Shown here piece after piece: positions 30,303 to 42,055 of a stretch of DNA of 64,000 bases; within the stretch, counting starts at the first letter, position 1, and each line of letters starts with the position of its first letter. The DNA comes from Cladosporium sp. IMV 00045 (Eukaryota > Ascomycota > Dothideomycetes > Cladosporiales > Cladosporiaceae). The DNA lies in the NCBI GenBank assembly GCA_001931905.2, contig MSJI02000196.1, positions 1 to 64,000 on the forward strand, written 5' to 3'. Below the pieces are notes generated by a model. That model was not told the origin of the DNA and did no database searches. It saw only the letters and a list, made by a program, of their open reading frames with translations. A program made the position numbers and the translations under genes.

Positions 30303-33194
30303 ATGGCGGGGTCATCGTACGACAACATCATCAACTATGGCGGCAATATTCACATGGGCGATGTCCACCACCAAGGGTTGTCTCGCGAACAGAAGGCTCT
30401 GCGATCGATCATCGAGAGCCTTCGATATAATGGAATGGACTCTCGCAGGGAAATGCTCGCTGAGGCCGAGAGAGGGACGTTTGAATGGGCGCTCAAAGAC
30501 GCTGGAAGTGAAGTCAGAGGCAGACGTTGGGACTGGGCAAAGGTGAACTTGACATTCAGGCCTTGGTTGGAAGGTGATGACGAAAGAATGTTCTGCTTCC
30601 TTGGAAAACCCGGGTCCGGCAAGTCGACCTTTATGAAGTTTCTCAGCAATCACCCGGGTGTTGAAGAGGCCTGTCAAGTGTGGTGAAAAGGAAAGAGACT
30701 GCTTCGCGCGGAGCACTTTTTCTGGATTACAGGTTCTGGAATACAAAACAGTTACGTTGGACTTCTCAGGAGTTTTTTGCATCAGTGTCTGCTGGCACTC
30801 TCCAAGTCAGATTCCCAGTCGAACGTCCAGCTCGTCACCAGCGCCTTGAGACCAAGACTTACTTCCCTTCGAAGTCATGCTGCGTGGGATAGTCGAGAGC
30901 TGGAAGATGTACTTTCCCGCCTGCTGTTATCGTTACCTGATGCGAAGTGTTTCTTTCTCATCGATGGACTAGATGAATGTGAGCCACAGCAGCAAATTCA
31001 TGAATTGGCGCGGAAGGTGTATTGGATCTCTCAGCTCTCAAACGTCAAGCTCTGTGTTTCATGTCGACCGTGGGAAAGCCTGACACAGGTTACAACGCTG
31101 GAATTGACGCTCTGCATCGATAAGCTGACACATAACGACATGGAAGCCTACTTCGAAAGCCGACTGCTTCGCGCAGGAACGAAGGACATCAGCCATTGGA
31201 AATTCCAGGAGCAGTTTAGACGACTGATGTACGATATCGTCAAGGCCGCCGAAGGAGTTTTTCTCTGGCTAGGACTCATGATGAACGAACTGATCAGCGC
31301 GGTTCGCAAGAACAGCGACATCGATGGTTTGAGGCGGGTCTTTACAAATTTTCCACCGGACCTGAATGCATACTTTACCGCATTGATATACGAGCGCATC
31401 CCGAGGAGCAAATCGAATATTTCGGACACTGCGAGCGCCCTCAAACTCGCGATGGTGATCCACGCGGATGCTCGAAGACCAAATTCATACGGTTATCCAC
31501 GTTCCGTTGTCAATTTCTGGCTTCTCCAAAACGGAGACCTGATTGAAGGAATGCCATGGTACGACATGGATGTGAGACCTTACTCGACAGTCGAGTGCGA
31601 GCACATGGTGGAGACGACAAAACGATTTCTCTCCGAAACGTGCAGAGATTTCCTGGTTGTTGTGCCAGAAGGCGCGAGCCAAACACCATTGTATGCCGAC
31701 GTGGAGTTTCTTCATCGATCTGTCTTCGATTTCTTGAACAGCCCTGACATGAAGTTCGAGATAGAAAACGCTTCCCCAAAACATTTTGAGAAGCAAGAAT
31801 TTCCCAACGAGCTCTGCAAGATGCGTTGGCTCTGTTTTCTCAGAATAGCGGATCTGGGCTGTGAAGACATGCGCTCCTTATCTTTTGACGCCATTAATGA
31901 ATTGTTTGCTTACCGGAACCAGAGGCCCAACAGACGATTTGTCTCGATGTGCGATCGTCTTCTCGCAAAACATGTTATGGACACATGTAATTGCATCGGC
32001 TCAAAGCATCAGCTTTCGGATTTCGGACGCATGGTACTGCTACGCAATGGCTGCACTGAATACTTCCTTGCACTGTTCAAAAAATGGCCTCACATTGCCA
32101 GGTCTGATAAGGGATTTGAGTATCGCAGCGGCACCTTTGTGTTAGAGCTATTGGACTTTTACCGCTCCGATCCTGCCTGCACATCGATCAAAGACTTGTT
32201 CAATGTAATGCTAATGTGTGGCTTGCAATTGAACGGGCTCTGTGAACTGATGTGGCCGCACTCTAACAACTCATTGTGGAGTGAGTGGCTGGTCAAGTCG
32301 AAGCGCGAGGCCAGAGATACACACTTCACACCTGATGCTTGGGCCACATGGCAAACATAGAAAGTCGAGGTTGCGTCCATGATGATCGAGCATGGCGCGG
32401 ACCCCTTTTGCCTACCCTGTATCGATGAAGTCTTGAACTTTGCGCCTGTTCGCATCAACGAAATCTTTGAGTCGATCTTATCGCCAGGTCACATCGAGCA
32501 CATAAGGAGCCTTCTAGCGGAACACTCTCGTCATCCCGATCGCCGAATCGCGCAGCGAAAGCAAAGGGTTCGAGCCATACGAGCGTTTCTGATTTCGGAA
32601 AAAAATTACAATGCCGCTGAGACGCACGCGGGCGCTGATAGCTCATGGTGGGTTTATGAGAAGCGTGATTTTTTAAGATGGTTTTTACATGAGTGTATGG
32701 CCGGTGGTGATAGGAAGCAGACATGCTTGACGGATAACTCATCCAATGGTCTCCCCCGCGCCCTTTCTACGTGGTGCTTCGACTGCAACAGAAAAGTCAC
32801 GCTGTGCCAAATGTGTTTTCGTAAGATAGACGGCACTTACGACCTCCTCATCGCTAATGCATTCGAAACAAACGAGATCGCAAACCCGCAATGTGTCCAC
32901 GCGATCCTCCAATCATCCCTCCATACGTGGGGTGCACCCGGCCAGGAAGATTATGCAAATCGGGTTCTAGACATCCTCAAAGAATGGTACCACAAGATCC
33001 TCCAATCATCACTCCATACGTGGGGTGCATCCGGCCAGGAACATTGTGCAAATCGGGTTCTAGACATCCTTAAAGAAAGGTACCACAAGAACCCTCTACC
33101 TGAAGAGGAGATGAGATGGCTATCAGACACTGACGGCGAGGAAATGCATTCCCTCATCAGTGGATCGGCGGCGGACCTCGAAGAGTCGGATTGA
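30303..33194 (+). pseudogene. NACHT-domain (NLR-like) STAND NTPase, copy 2, two nonsense codons
   Basis: One continuous frame from ATG 30303 to TGA 33192-33194, interrupted by TGA at 30684-30686 and TAG at 32358-32360. The first stop falls 128 codons in, just after the P-loop GKPGSGKST, so a normal product would lack the rest of the NTPase. Walker B-like CFFLIDGLDECE and the C-terminal Cys-rich CFDCNRKVTLCQMCF are intact downstream. In copy 1 the second site reads CAG, so TAG is a C-to-T change in a CpA context. Near the end there is an in-frame 93-bp tandem duplication not present in copy 1. The frame is unshifted over 2.9 kb, so decay is recent or partial; readthrough is possible but unsupported. 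Confidence 0.75.
32903..33088 (+). repeat. 93-bp tandem duplication inside NACHT copy 2
   Basis: Two units, 32903-32995 and 32996-33088, each starting GATCCTCCAATCATC and encoding 31 residues around LQSSLHTWGA. They differ at only a handful of bases. The matching region in copy 1 has a single unit. Confidence 0.9.
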
Positions 33195-34155
33195 ATCACC
33201 AAGTGCTTGGTTGTTTGCTCAGTCGGAGATTTGGAATATTCTGGTTGATTGGTGGTATGTTCGTCGAAAATTGAGTAGTCTCGGACTGTTACGATCGACG
33301 GTTGATGGTTGGTTGTCGGTATTCGATTATTCGATCGATTGGTTTTGTTTTGAGGATTGTTCAGTTGAATCGCTGACGGTTCGATTGCTTGGAGGATCAA
33401 TTGCATTGACTAAAAATTGATGGAATGATCAAAATGATTGTCACCAAAAGTCATTTCCATTGTGCCCAGAACATAGACAACGAGGCCGCTTAATATTGCA
33501 GTCGTTCCCTCAGCGAATTGGAGTCGACCAAAGTTTACCCAAAAGAATTTTGTTCCTGACAAGAGTATCAACGCAAACCATCTGTCAAATCATGAGATCG
33601 AGTCCCGGAACGCTCGAGCTGCCTCAAGGTTGATTTCAACGCGATGCCAACCGCTTCGGTCCAAGTCGACGTTGATCTCAAACGGCCGATCAGACGCACA
33701 TCATTCCACAAGTTACCTCGCCTCGACACGCATGAAAATGGAAAACGTCAATGGAAATTGAAAGTGAAAATATTGACATTCAAACGTAACCCATCATATC
33801 CTTAACCCCATTTCCTCAATCCCTTCACCTTGCTCGCCTTGCTCCAAGCATGGCCTTCCTCAAGTACAAGAAGTGGGGTACTATCCAGTTTCGACCAGAG
33901 ATGTACATAGATCGCTCTCCTCTCTCCTCAGATCTTCCAAAAGCCCAAAATGGTGAGGTTAGATGTTTTCTGGCTCTTCCCTAATCATTGCCTGGCACTT
34001 TTTCTTTTCACCAGTTCTCCCAAGAAATGCAGTCGCCCAAGGAAATTTTGGACTTTTCGTCGTCGGAGAGGAAAACACCGTCGCTTGTGCTCAGCAAGAA
34101 ATTGAACAGCAGATCCAGACCCAGATTCCAAGAAGTTGAACTCGTTTAACAGAAA
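33195..34155. other. intergenic region between NACHT copy 2 and aminotransferase
   Basis: 0.96 kb. The first 200 bp are rich in GATTG/TCGAT words; 33480-34050 matches 27240-27800. No gene is seen. Confidence 0.55.
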
Positions 34156-35948
34156 TCAACGGTACTCCTCCATAAACTCCCGATGGAACTTCTCAATCCT
34201 GCCCACCCACTCCGTCCCCGGCGCCAAAAACGTCGTACGGAAATGCAGCGTGCCCTCCTTCTGCCCAAACCCGCTTCCAGGCACAATACACACGCCCGTC
34301 GCCTCGAGCAAGCGCATGCAGTAGAATTCGTCGGCGTTCTTGCGCTCCTTCTTGGCGGCGTCGATGGCTTTCTGCGGCAGCGCGATGGAGGGGAAGAGGT
34401 ACATCGAGCCGGCGGGTGAGGCGCATGAGACACCTTCCATTTTCTGGAAAGCGTTGTAGAGCGCGTGCGCGCGTTGGTAGAGGCCGTTGTAGATGCCGTC
34501 GTATTCGGCTTTGTATTGGGCGTAGGAGGGGGAGCCTTCCTGGGGTGGGTTGACCATTACTTCGACCAGGCATTGGCCAATGACGGGCGGGCAGAGCATG
34601 ATGCTGACGAATTTGTAGATTTGCTCGACGACCTGGTGGTGGTGTTAGTTATTCGTTTCGTGGAAGATTGGCTAAATGTATTGAGTCTCACCTTAGGGTC
34701 GAAGCCGACCATCTCGTAGTAGCCACCACGGTGACCGCACTCGCCGACCATGCCCTTAGAAATGCTGTGCAGGGAAGCGAGCTCGACATCGTCGAACTTG
34801 CCGTCCTTGTTCTTGGGACCAGACTGCAGGTCGCGGAGACCCTTCTTGAAGCTGTGGAATTTGCCCTCGAAGACGTTGGTCTGATAGACCTCGTCGGCGA
34901 GCACGACCAGGTTCTCCTCAGCGGCGAGCTCGATGACGGACTCGACGGATTCGGCCTTCAGAGAGGCGCCAGTGGGGTTTCCGGGGTTGATGACGGCAAC
35001 GGCGCGCACGTCAATGCCCTCTGCCTGTGCCTTGCGGAGCGCGTCACGAATGCCGGGAACGTCGGTGCCCCAGGCGTCCTCCTCGTTCAGGTAGTAGGGA
35101 ACGCACTTGGCGTTGAGCAGGCTGAGGGTGGCGGTGTAGAGAGGGTACTGAGGAATGGGAACCAGAACACCAGTGTTGGGCGAGGCGCAGATGATGGACA
35201 TGAGAGCGTTGACACCAGCGCTAGCACCACCGGAGAGGTAGATGTTGGCCGGATCAGCAGGGTAGCCATCTCTCCTCTCGATGAAGTCGGCGACTGACTG
35301 CCTAATGCCAGGTGCACCTTGGGATTGAGAGTATGCGCCGACCGACTTGACATCCTTCAGCAGCACCTTCGCGCGCTCAATCACATCCTCCTTATAACCC
35401 AGGCTATTCTTAAGCACATCCTCGTTCTCCAGAAGTTGAGGGTTCTCCAGAATGCTGAGGACTTGGCGGAAGAAAGTGATCGGCTTTTGATCGAGTTGCT
35501 GCGGGTTGCCGATGTTGGCGGAGATGACCGTGTCGAAAGGAAGGTCCTTGCCTTCGCCGCGAGCGAGCTGGGCACGAAGCTCCTCGGACCTCACCGCAAG
35601 TTCACCGCGAACGGCGTATTTGGCCTCCTTGACGTGCGGGTTGATGTTGTCGTAGGTGAGAGCCTTGTTTTTAGGAGAACCCTGGGAGAAGAGCCTCTTG
35701 GAAATGAAAGAAGGGATGGGCAACGAGCCCACAGGACCGGGGAAGCTCATGTTGTCGGTGGACTGCGAAGTCTGGCGGAGTTCTGGGCGGGGAGCAACGG
35801 CGGCCAGAGTCTTGTTGGCCTTAGAAATAGTCGACAGAGACCGACCGGCGAAGTCGCGTGATGGGCGCAGGCGGTTTGCCGTGTTGGAGGCCCTCAAGGT
35901 AGCTAGGGCGCGCGTGGTAGCGCATGACGCATCGACTAGAGGAGCCAT
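34156..35948 (-). CDS. alanine aminotransferase (glutamate-pyruvate transaminase)
   Basis: Two exons, 34692-35948 and 34156-34632, with a 59 bp intron (GTGAGA..CAG). Product 577 aa. It interconverts alanine + 2-oxoglutarate and pyruvate + glutamate using PLP. The fold-type I signatures are clear: YLSGGASAGV (cofactor phosphate), NPGNPTG, ADEVYQTNVF, and SISKG with PLP-lysine 398, followed by GECGHRGGYYE, which is typical of alanine rather than aspartate transaminases. The first 65 residues are rich in Arg/Ser/Ala and acid-free in places, fitting a mitochondrial presequence; Met67 (MSFPGPVGSLP) could start a cytosolic form. It is divergent from the amidase. This is the only full copy; the other copy is split across the two gaps. 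Confidence 0.95.
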
Positions 35949-37529
35949 AATTGTGTATGAAACCCTGCAGCAAGCCTGATCTTCCCGATTGTGAAGTCAC
36001 GGGCCGAGGTTGAAGATGTCGCGCTACGGATGCTTGTCCGAGTAACGGCGGGTTGGCAGGGCTGGCAGGGCAGGCGAATCGGCAGCAGTGAGGCCAGTGG
36101 TGAGGTGTGAGGGGAGAGGAGTCGTGGTTATGGCAACAATTATGGTGAAAGCTTTCTTTGCAACGGCTGAACGGCGACAGTCAGGCAGGGACCCGCCTTG
36201 CTTGGTGGGATGGCATCGGCGGAGCTGCGGAGGTCTATGTACTTTGACTCTACCACCAATATATTCCTACATGCAGCATGCATGGGGAGGAAAGCTGGAA
36301 GCGAGAACAGTCATATTCTATATACGCAAGTGGCTGTTGTGGCAGGTCGATCTGACAGTACCAAGAGATCGGTTGATCAGCCCGCATACCTGGGAATGCC
36401 ACATGCATTGATAAGGCATCATCATCGATCAGATTTCTTCAACTTTCCACAATCCCCCACTCCTGTTTTCTTATCTCTCCGCGGGCCTCCAACGGCTTTT
36501 GAGGGCTCGGGGAAAAGACCCTGAACATAAAATGCATCTTAAAGAATGAGATTTAAGGAACGCAGATGTATTTACCGATGTCAGTGATGCAGGCGAGGTT
36601 TCGTATTTCCGGTTGACTAATTCTCCAACAGATCTAGAGAGACTTTCAGCCACGCTGCTCGCTTTGTCTCGCAATCGCAGACATCTCGAGTTGACAGTCC
36701 ATAACTTAATTTGCGATACTCTCAGGAGACTCGCCGCCGGGCGATGCCTAGTTCTATGCAAGGCTTTTCGTAGACGACATGACAACCAGTCCGGGAGAAA
36801 ACATCTCTTGACTCCATGGCTAAGACTTCTTGACGTTGATGATGCCGAAGAGTCCGTATGAAGTGTATTGTGCAAGTTGAGCTGGCTCAGATTGTTCCAT
36901 ATAAAGGTTTAAGGTATCTACTTAACGGCAGGCGATGGCATGGACATGCATATATGTATATGTCTTTAGGATCTCTGTCCAGGATAGAATCTGATTAGGA
37001 GGCTTTCCCTTGCCTTGCACGCTATGCGACGCCAAGCTTCGGAATGGCCTTTGGTATTGAAACGCTGGCGAAATCTTTCAAGAATATCAGTAAGTCACTT
37101 CTTCCATGAAGTCTTCCCAGAACCCATAGAGTACTTAAGACTAATTTAAGGTTATATTGATGTGCAACCCATAGCCCGCGACTTCCTCCATGCCCTCCAC
37201 CTCTCTCTCCCGCTTCTCCAAACGCCGGCATCGGAGCCTCGGTTGCCTTAGGTAATGTTATCTGAATTCACTACACCTCGCTTTGTAAATGCTCAAGAAA
37301 ACATAATGTAAGAGCAGCATTTGCCCAACTAATATAGACGATTTTTGAAACGTAAGAACTCTTGTATCCACTCTGTCGTCTTTTTCTCCTATTTCAAAAA
37401 TTCGTATCATCTCATTCATTCTGCTCCTCATCTCTGTTTTCACGACTAGTCGAATTGCCACTTAGACCATACTGTTACATCAAAAGGAAAACAAGACGAA
37501 CGAAACCAAATCAGAAAGAAAAATCCAAG
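35949..37529. other. divergent intergenic region (aminotransferase / amidase)
   Basis: 1.58 kb. Most is alignable with 57512-58913. About 36580-36830 has extra sequence not shared with that copy. A 127-bp block, 37218-37344, is identical to 58604-58730. No gene is called; short frames such as 36613-36861 are not conserved in frame. Confidence 0.55.
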
Positions 37530-38945
37530 ATGTCTCCCCAAAAAGAACCCTGGCGCCTAACCGGCAGCGAAGCCCTCGCCCTCATCCGCGCCGGCACTCT
37601 CACAATCGAAGCCTACGCCCACTCCCTCCTCTCGCACATCTCCGCGCGCGACTCCCTCACAAAAGCCTGGGTTCACCTGCCCACCGAGCTCATCCTCTCC
37701 AACGCGCGCGCCCTAGACTCCGTGCCTCACAATCTCCGCTCGCCCATCCACGGCCTGCCCGTCGGCGTCAAAGACGTCATCCTCACCAAGGACATGCCAA
37801 CACAGTACAATTCCCGGATCTTCCAAAGCGAAACCCCCATCGCCCTAGACGCCGCTCCCGTCGCCACGCTACGCGCCGCGGGCGCCCTGATCTTCGGCAA
37901 ACTCAGCACGACCGAGTTCGCGACCTCGAAGCAAGGCGGCTGGCATCAGAACCTAACGTCCAACGCGCACGACCCCGCTCGCACGCCCGGCGGCAGCTCG
38001 TCCGGCTCCGGCGCGGCGGTGGGAGATTTCCAAATCCCCGTGGCGCTGGGCACGCAGACGGGCGGGAGTGTGGTGCGGCCGGCGAGTTTCAACGGGACGT
38101 ATGGGTTCAAGCCGACTTGGGGGGCGATTTCGAGGGAGGGGCTGGCGCAGTGGAGTGTTACGCTTGATACGTGTGGTTTCTTTGCTAGGAGTGTAGAGGA
38201 TTTGGAACTGCTTTGTGATACGTTTAGGATTGAGGATGATGAGGCTGTGCCTGCTGGTGAGGTTTTTGAGGTGAAGGGGAAGAAAGTGGCGTTTTGTAAG
38301 ACGCATAATTGGGGAAAGGCGGGGGAGGGGACGGAGAGGGCTTGGGAGGAGGCAAGGGGGATTTTGCGTGAACAGGGGGCGGTGGTGGAGGATCTGGAGC
38401 TGCCGAAGGATTTTGAGTCGATTCTCGAGTGGCATGCGCATGTTCTGGCTGGCGAGGGGAGGACATCTTTCCTTGGGCAGTCCTTGACGGCGAATGATTT
38501 GTTGCATGAGGACATCCAGGGGCACGTGGCGAATAAGACAGGTTTGTCGAGGAAGAAGCAGTTAGAGGCGTATGATAACTGCGCGCGACTGAGACCTGTT
38601 TGGGATCAGATTGCTGCTGGGTATGATTTTGTGGTAACACCTAGTGTTGTTGATGAGGCGCCGCTTGGGCTGGGGAATACTGGTGATATGGTGAGTATTA
38701 CTTTGCTGAGTATTGGAAACCTCGTGAGAACATTTTGCTGACCAGTTTGCTAGTCCTTTTGCTCCATGTGGACGATCTTGCATGTCCCGGCGTTGAACGT
38801 GATTGGTTTCAAGGGCGCAAACGGCATGCCTGTTGGATTGACGCTGGTCGGCGCGAGATACACTGATAGACATCTGCTTCATGTCGCGAAGACAGTGGGT
38901 TCCCTGTTTGAGAAAGAGGGGGGATGGGTGCCCACTAACATTTAG
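37530..38945 (+). CDS. amidase signature family hydrolase, copy 1
   Basis: Exons 37530-38690 and 38754-38945, intron 63 bp (GTGAGT..TAG), 450 aa. Unspliced, the frame would stop shortly after the donor; splicing gives GNTGDM-SFCSMWTILHVPALNV, the usual end of the family. The catalytic triad is visible: Lys in GLPVGVKDVI, cis-Ser in TPGGSSSGSGAAVG and nucleophile Ser in TQTGGSVVRPASF. The family cleaves amide bonds (GatA-like, acetamidase-like); the substrate is not predictable here. No signal peptide, so cytosolic. The ATG is in frame and follows an A-rich leader. Confidence 0.92.
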
Positions 38946-39154
38946 TATTCTTGGATGATACCCATGGACAGTCAGCATCGCAAATCGTTCTGCACAACAC
39001 ATTGCAAATCGTTCTGCACAACACACGCAAATTTGAAGCTCCAATGTTGATAGATGTGATTGGAAACTTTCTATTGTACACATATTAGCTATACTCGCAT
39101 TTTCTCATTTCGGTCGTCATTCATGCAGCCGTGTCAGTCATCAATGCGCGGCAA

Positions 39155-42055
39155 TCAGCCAAGCAGTCTCTGAATATCAGCAAGCCGGCCAGTCTTCACC
39201 TGATCTCGCTTGCCCTTCTTCTCGCCGAAAGCAAGACGCATCAGCTTGCGCTTGTCCTGCTGAATGTCCAAAACACTATCTTCGATAGTGCCTTCCACCA
39301 CCAGTCTGAAGACACGGCAGTCTTTCGTCTGCCCAAGACGGTGAACACGGTCGATTGCCTGGTCTTCGATGGCAGGAGCCCACCAAGAATCACTGAGGAT
39401 GATCTGATTTGCCTTTGTGAGGTTGAGACCGACGGCACACACGCCCAGAGAAGCTAGCATGATTGTCGTGCTGTCGTCATTTTCAAGCGCGCGGAGGGCG
39501 TCATCTCGGGCGTGAGCTGGCATGGTTCCATCGATACGGCAGAATTTGTAGCCCTCCTTCTCAAGTCGTGCCTGAACCAAGTCGAGGAAGCGAGTCCACT
39601 GACTGAAAATGACCGTCTTGTCCTTCTTAGCTTTCGTCGCGGCAAGGATTGCCATCATCGCGTCAAGTTTGCTGCTGGATGCGTTCAGATCCATGTCGTC
39701 GTCTGCTGCATCCTCACCGCAATCGTTGGCGGGCTCCACGAGGCAAGACTCGTCCTTGAGTTCGGCACGACACATTGGACACTTGTGCTGAGTCTCGATG
39801 ACTTTGGAAATGCACTCGAAACCGAAAAAGTGTCCGCACGTGGTGATCGTTGGTTTGTGCAGTTGCTCGAGGCAGATCGCACACTCTTCTTGCGATTCAA
39901 TGTGGACTTGTAAAAGATCTTGTAGACCTTTCTTGGTTTCGTCGTTGAGAGAGACGGTACCTAGCTGCTCGAGCTGTTCCATTACCTCCATCACACGCTC
40001 GCCGCAAAGCTGCCAGTGATTGCAGCATTGGCGCATACGCAAGAGAATCTCCAAAAGAGTCTGGAAAGCCTTTGCTTTCTTGTTGCCACTCGGGCCTTGA
40101 TTGTTGTACTTCGCGAGTTGGCCCTTGGCTTGCTTCTCGAAAGCTTCATAACGAGCCTTCTCCTTGTCAGTGAAAGAAACGCCGTGCTTGTACTCCTCGA
40201 TGGACGGCAGTCTCAGGTCAATGAAAGACATCTCCTTTCTGCGACGCAGAGTGAATGCAGCCATAATGGCTTGCAGCAAGAACGCTCCATCCGGACTGCC
40301 ATTCTTGAGCGGGCGGACAAGAACGCCGTTGAAAATCTCAAGCTGTTCGAGACCTCCAGTGATGCCGATGAAGCGAAGTAGACAGTACAGATCTCTGAGC
40401 GAGTTGATGATGGGCGTTCCGGCCAGCACCCACCGACTCTTCGCATTAACGGCCGTCACGGCAGCTGCACCTTTAGATGACGGGTTGCGGACTGTGTGAC
40501 CTTCGTCAAGGATGATACGACGCCACTCCATGGAGTACAAACCAGTCGAGCGCAGGCCTTGCTGCGGCTGCTTGGAGCCAGCTTTGCCGCGCGGCATCCA
40601 GTCCGAGGCGAGCGTTTGATACGTCGTGATCACGACATCGTATTCTGCAAAATCTGCGGCCTTCATGAAAACGCGACCGGCAGCATGGTAAGTGTACACT
40701 TTGAGAGCATGCTTCTCGTGCACATGGCGGGCGATCTGGTCACTCCAGTTGGACATGACAGAGAGAGGGGAGACGATGAGTGTAGTGCCGCGCGTATTTG
40801 ACTTCGCATTGTCAGCAACCAGCAATGCAATCATCTCCAACGTCTTTCCAAGGCCCATGTCGTCAGCAAGGATTCCTCCACTGGCGAATTTGGGCGGACC
40901 TTGCACGCTGAAGCTTGTGGCAAGGTTTGTGTAGGCGTCTCGTTTCTTTGAATGTTTCTTCCAGAGTTGAACTGCCTCGGAGTCTTTCGCTCCTGGCGGA
41001 GGCGGACTTTCATGATCGAGCAACCACTGAAGACCTTGAAGCTGATACGGCAACATCTCAGTCATGATGGCGTCAGGTTTAGCTGCCAACGGCATCTGCT
41101 TCAGAGCTTCTTCCTGCAAGCCGCACTCATCGACCGTCCGGCTCACTTCTCGCGGGTTGAAACGCTGCGAAGCCTCGAGAATATCCTCCATGACCGGCTC
41201 GCTAGGATCGTCACCAGGCGTGGTCTGATTAGTCCATTCGGTATTTGAATTGGCGTCAGGAACGCGACCACCTTTGCCAAGACCGGCGGCGCGTAGAGCT
41301 TCAGCACGTTGGCGTTTCTGTTCTTGCAGGCGACGCTTTTCTTTCTGCTGGCGTTCTTTCTCTTCCTGCTTGCGTTTGCGTTCGGCTTCTTTGAGAGCTT
41401 TTGTAGACAGTTTGTCACTGTTCATACGTTCTGTCAACGCGCGCCCTCCTTCTGTAATGGGATCTGGCCCGAACAGGCCGATGGTCAGAGGACAGTCAAA
41501 ATCTCCGATCGTTCCGGCGAGTTTACCCTCGCAGTGCAGCCAGCGATTGTCGATATACTTTGCAAGCTTTTCGGCCATTCTGCGCGGGACATGGCCAATT
41601 TGCTGCCTGCTGACGTTGTCGATGCGAATGGCGTTGCCGTCATATGGATTGCTGGGCTCACGTCGAATCAAAATGACCTCTCCGAAGCTGGCGAAGCCGC
41701 GGTAATAGCGAACACCAACGATTCTCGTGTCTACATCGCCATAGTGGTGAAGCTGATCTGTGCCTTCTGCACCATCCTGAGTGGAGCCAACAAATGCATT
41801 GATGTCGTCTTCATCTTCGTTGAGCCACTCCTGTCTCTCATTGATGCTGTGTTGGTTGCTTGGTGAAAAAGATTGTCCACCGCGGGCAATAGCAGGACTA
41901 GAATAGGGTTGACGACCTGCAATGTTGGAAGATGCTCGGCCTACGGACGACGGTGTCTGTGCCTGGCGCTTGGACGCGTGGTCGTCACTGTCGTCTGCAG
42001 TTAGATCGACAGTTTCGCCATGCTTGCGCTTGCTGTTGGCGCTTTGAGAGCTCAT
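39155..42055 (-). CDS. HIRAN-SNF2-RING ATPase (Rad5/HLTF family), intact copy
   Basis: Single exon, 966 aa. N-terminal VDLT followed by acidic residues (about 16-25) looks like a SUMO-interacting motif. A HIRAN domain (about 108-200) binds DNA ends in this family. A charged coiled coil lies at about 220-255. The SNF2 ATPase has the P-loop DDMGLGKT (398-405) and a DEGH box (517-520) rather than DEAH, as in HLTF. A C3HC4 RING (Cys725 to Cys762; CAICLEQ..CPMC) is inserted between the ATPase lobes, and the second lobe ends with QAIDRVHRLGQ (899-909). Such proteins poly-ubiquitinate PCNA and remodel stalled forks. It could instead be a fungus-specific Rad5 paralogue. It converges closely on the amidase. 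Confidence 0.92.
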   Translation of the reverse strand: MSSQSANSKRKHGETVDLTADDSDDHASKRQAQTPSSVGRASSNIAGRQPYSSPAIARGGQSFSPSNQHSINERQEWLNEDEDDINAFVGSTQDGAEGTDQLHHYGDVDTRIVGVRYYRGFASFGEVILIRREPSNPYDGNAIRIDNVSRQQIGHVPRRMAEKLAKYIDNRWLHCEGKLAGTIGDFDCPLTIGLFGPDPITEGGRALTERMNSDKLSTKALKEAERKRKQEEKERQQKEKRRLQEQKRQRAEALRAAGLGKGGRVPDANSNTEWTNQTTPGDDPSEPVMEDILEASQRFNPREVSRTVDECGLQEEALKQMPLAAKPDAIMTEMLPYQLQGLQWLLDHESPPPPGAKDSEAVQLWKKHSKKRDAYTNLATSFSVQGPPKFASGGILADDMGLGKTLEMIALLVADNAKSNTRGTTLIVSPLSVMSNWSDQIARHVHEKHALKVYTYHAAGRVFMKAADFAEYDVVITTYQTLASDWMPRGKAGSKQPQQGLRSTGLYSMEWRRIILDEGHTVRNPSSKGAAAVTAVNAKSRWVLAGTPIINSLRDLYCLLRFIGITGGLEQLEIFNGVLVRPLKNGSPDGAFLLQAIMAAFTLRRRKEMSFIDLRLPSIEEYKHGVSFTDKEKARYEAFEKQAKGQLAKYNNQGPSGNKKAKAFQTLLEILLRMRQCCNHWQLCGERVMEVMEQLEQLGTVSLNDETKKGLQDLLQVHIESQEECAICLEQLHKPTITTCGHFFGFECISKVIETQHKCPMCRAELKDESCLVEPANDCGEDAADDDMDLNASSSKLDAMMAILAATKAKKDKTVIFSQWTRFLDLVQARLEKEGYKFCRIDGTMPAHARDDALRALENDDSTTIMLASLGVCAVGLNLTKANQIILSDSWWAPAIEDQAIDRVHRLGQTKDCRVFRLVVEGTIEDSVLDIQQDKRKLMRLAFGEKKGKRDQVKTGRLADIQRLLG

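Larger units (their letters stand above)
28866..35093. repeat. segmental copy A2 (homologous to 22509-28845)
   Basis: Same gene order and orientation as copy A1. It begins at the gap at the base matching 22509. The match to A1 ends at 35093 only because A1's contig ends there. Confidence 0.9.

Noticed and set aside
30684..30686. RIP as the cause of the first stop in NACHT copy 2
   Set aside because: The site differs from copy 1 by several changes (CTGCAA versus TGAAAA) that are not simple CpA-to-TpA transitions, and the copy has no general CpA depletion.
36613..36861. Short ORF of 82 codons upstream of the amidase
   Set aside because: The homologous region near 58200 does not keep the frame and much of the sequence is missing there, so it is not conserved as coding.
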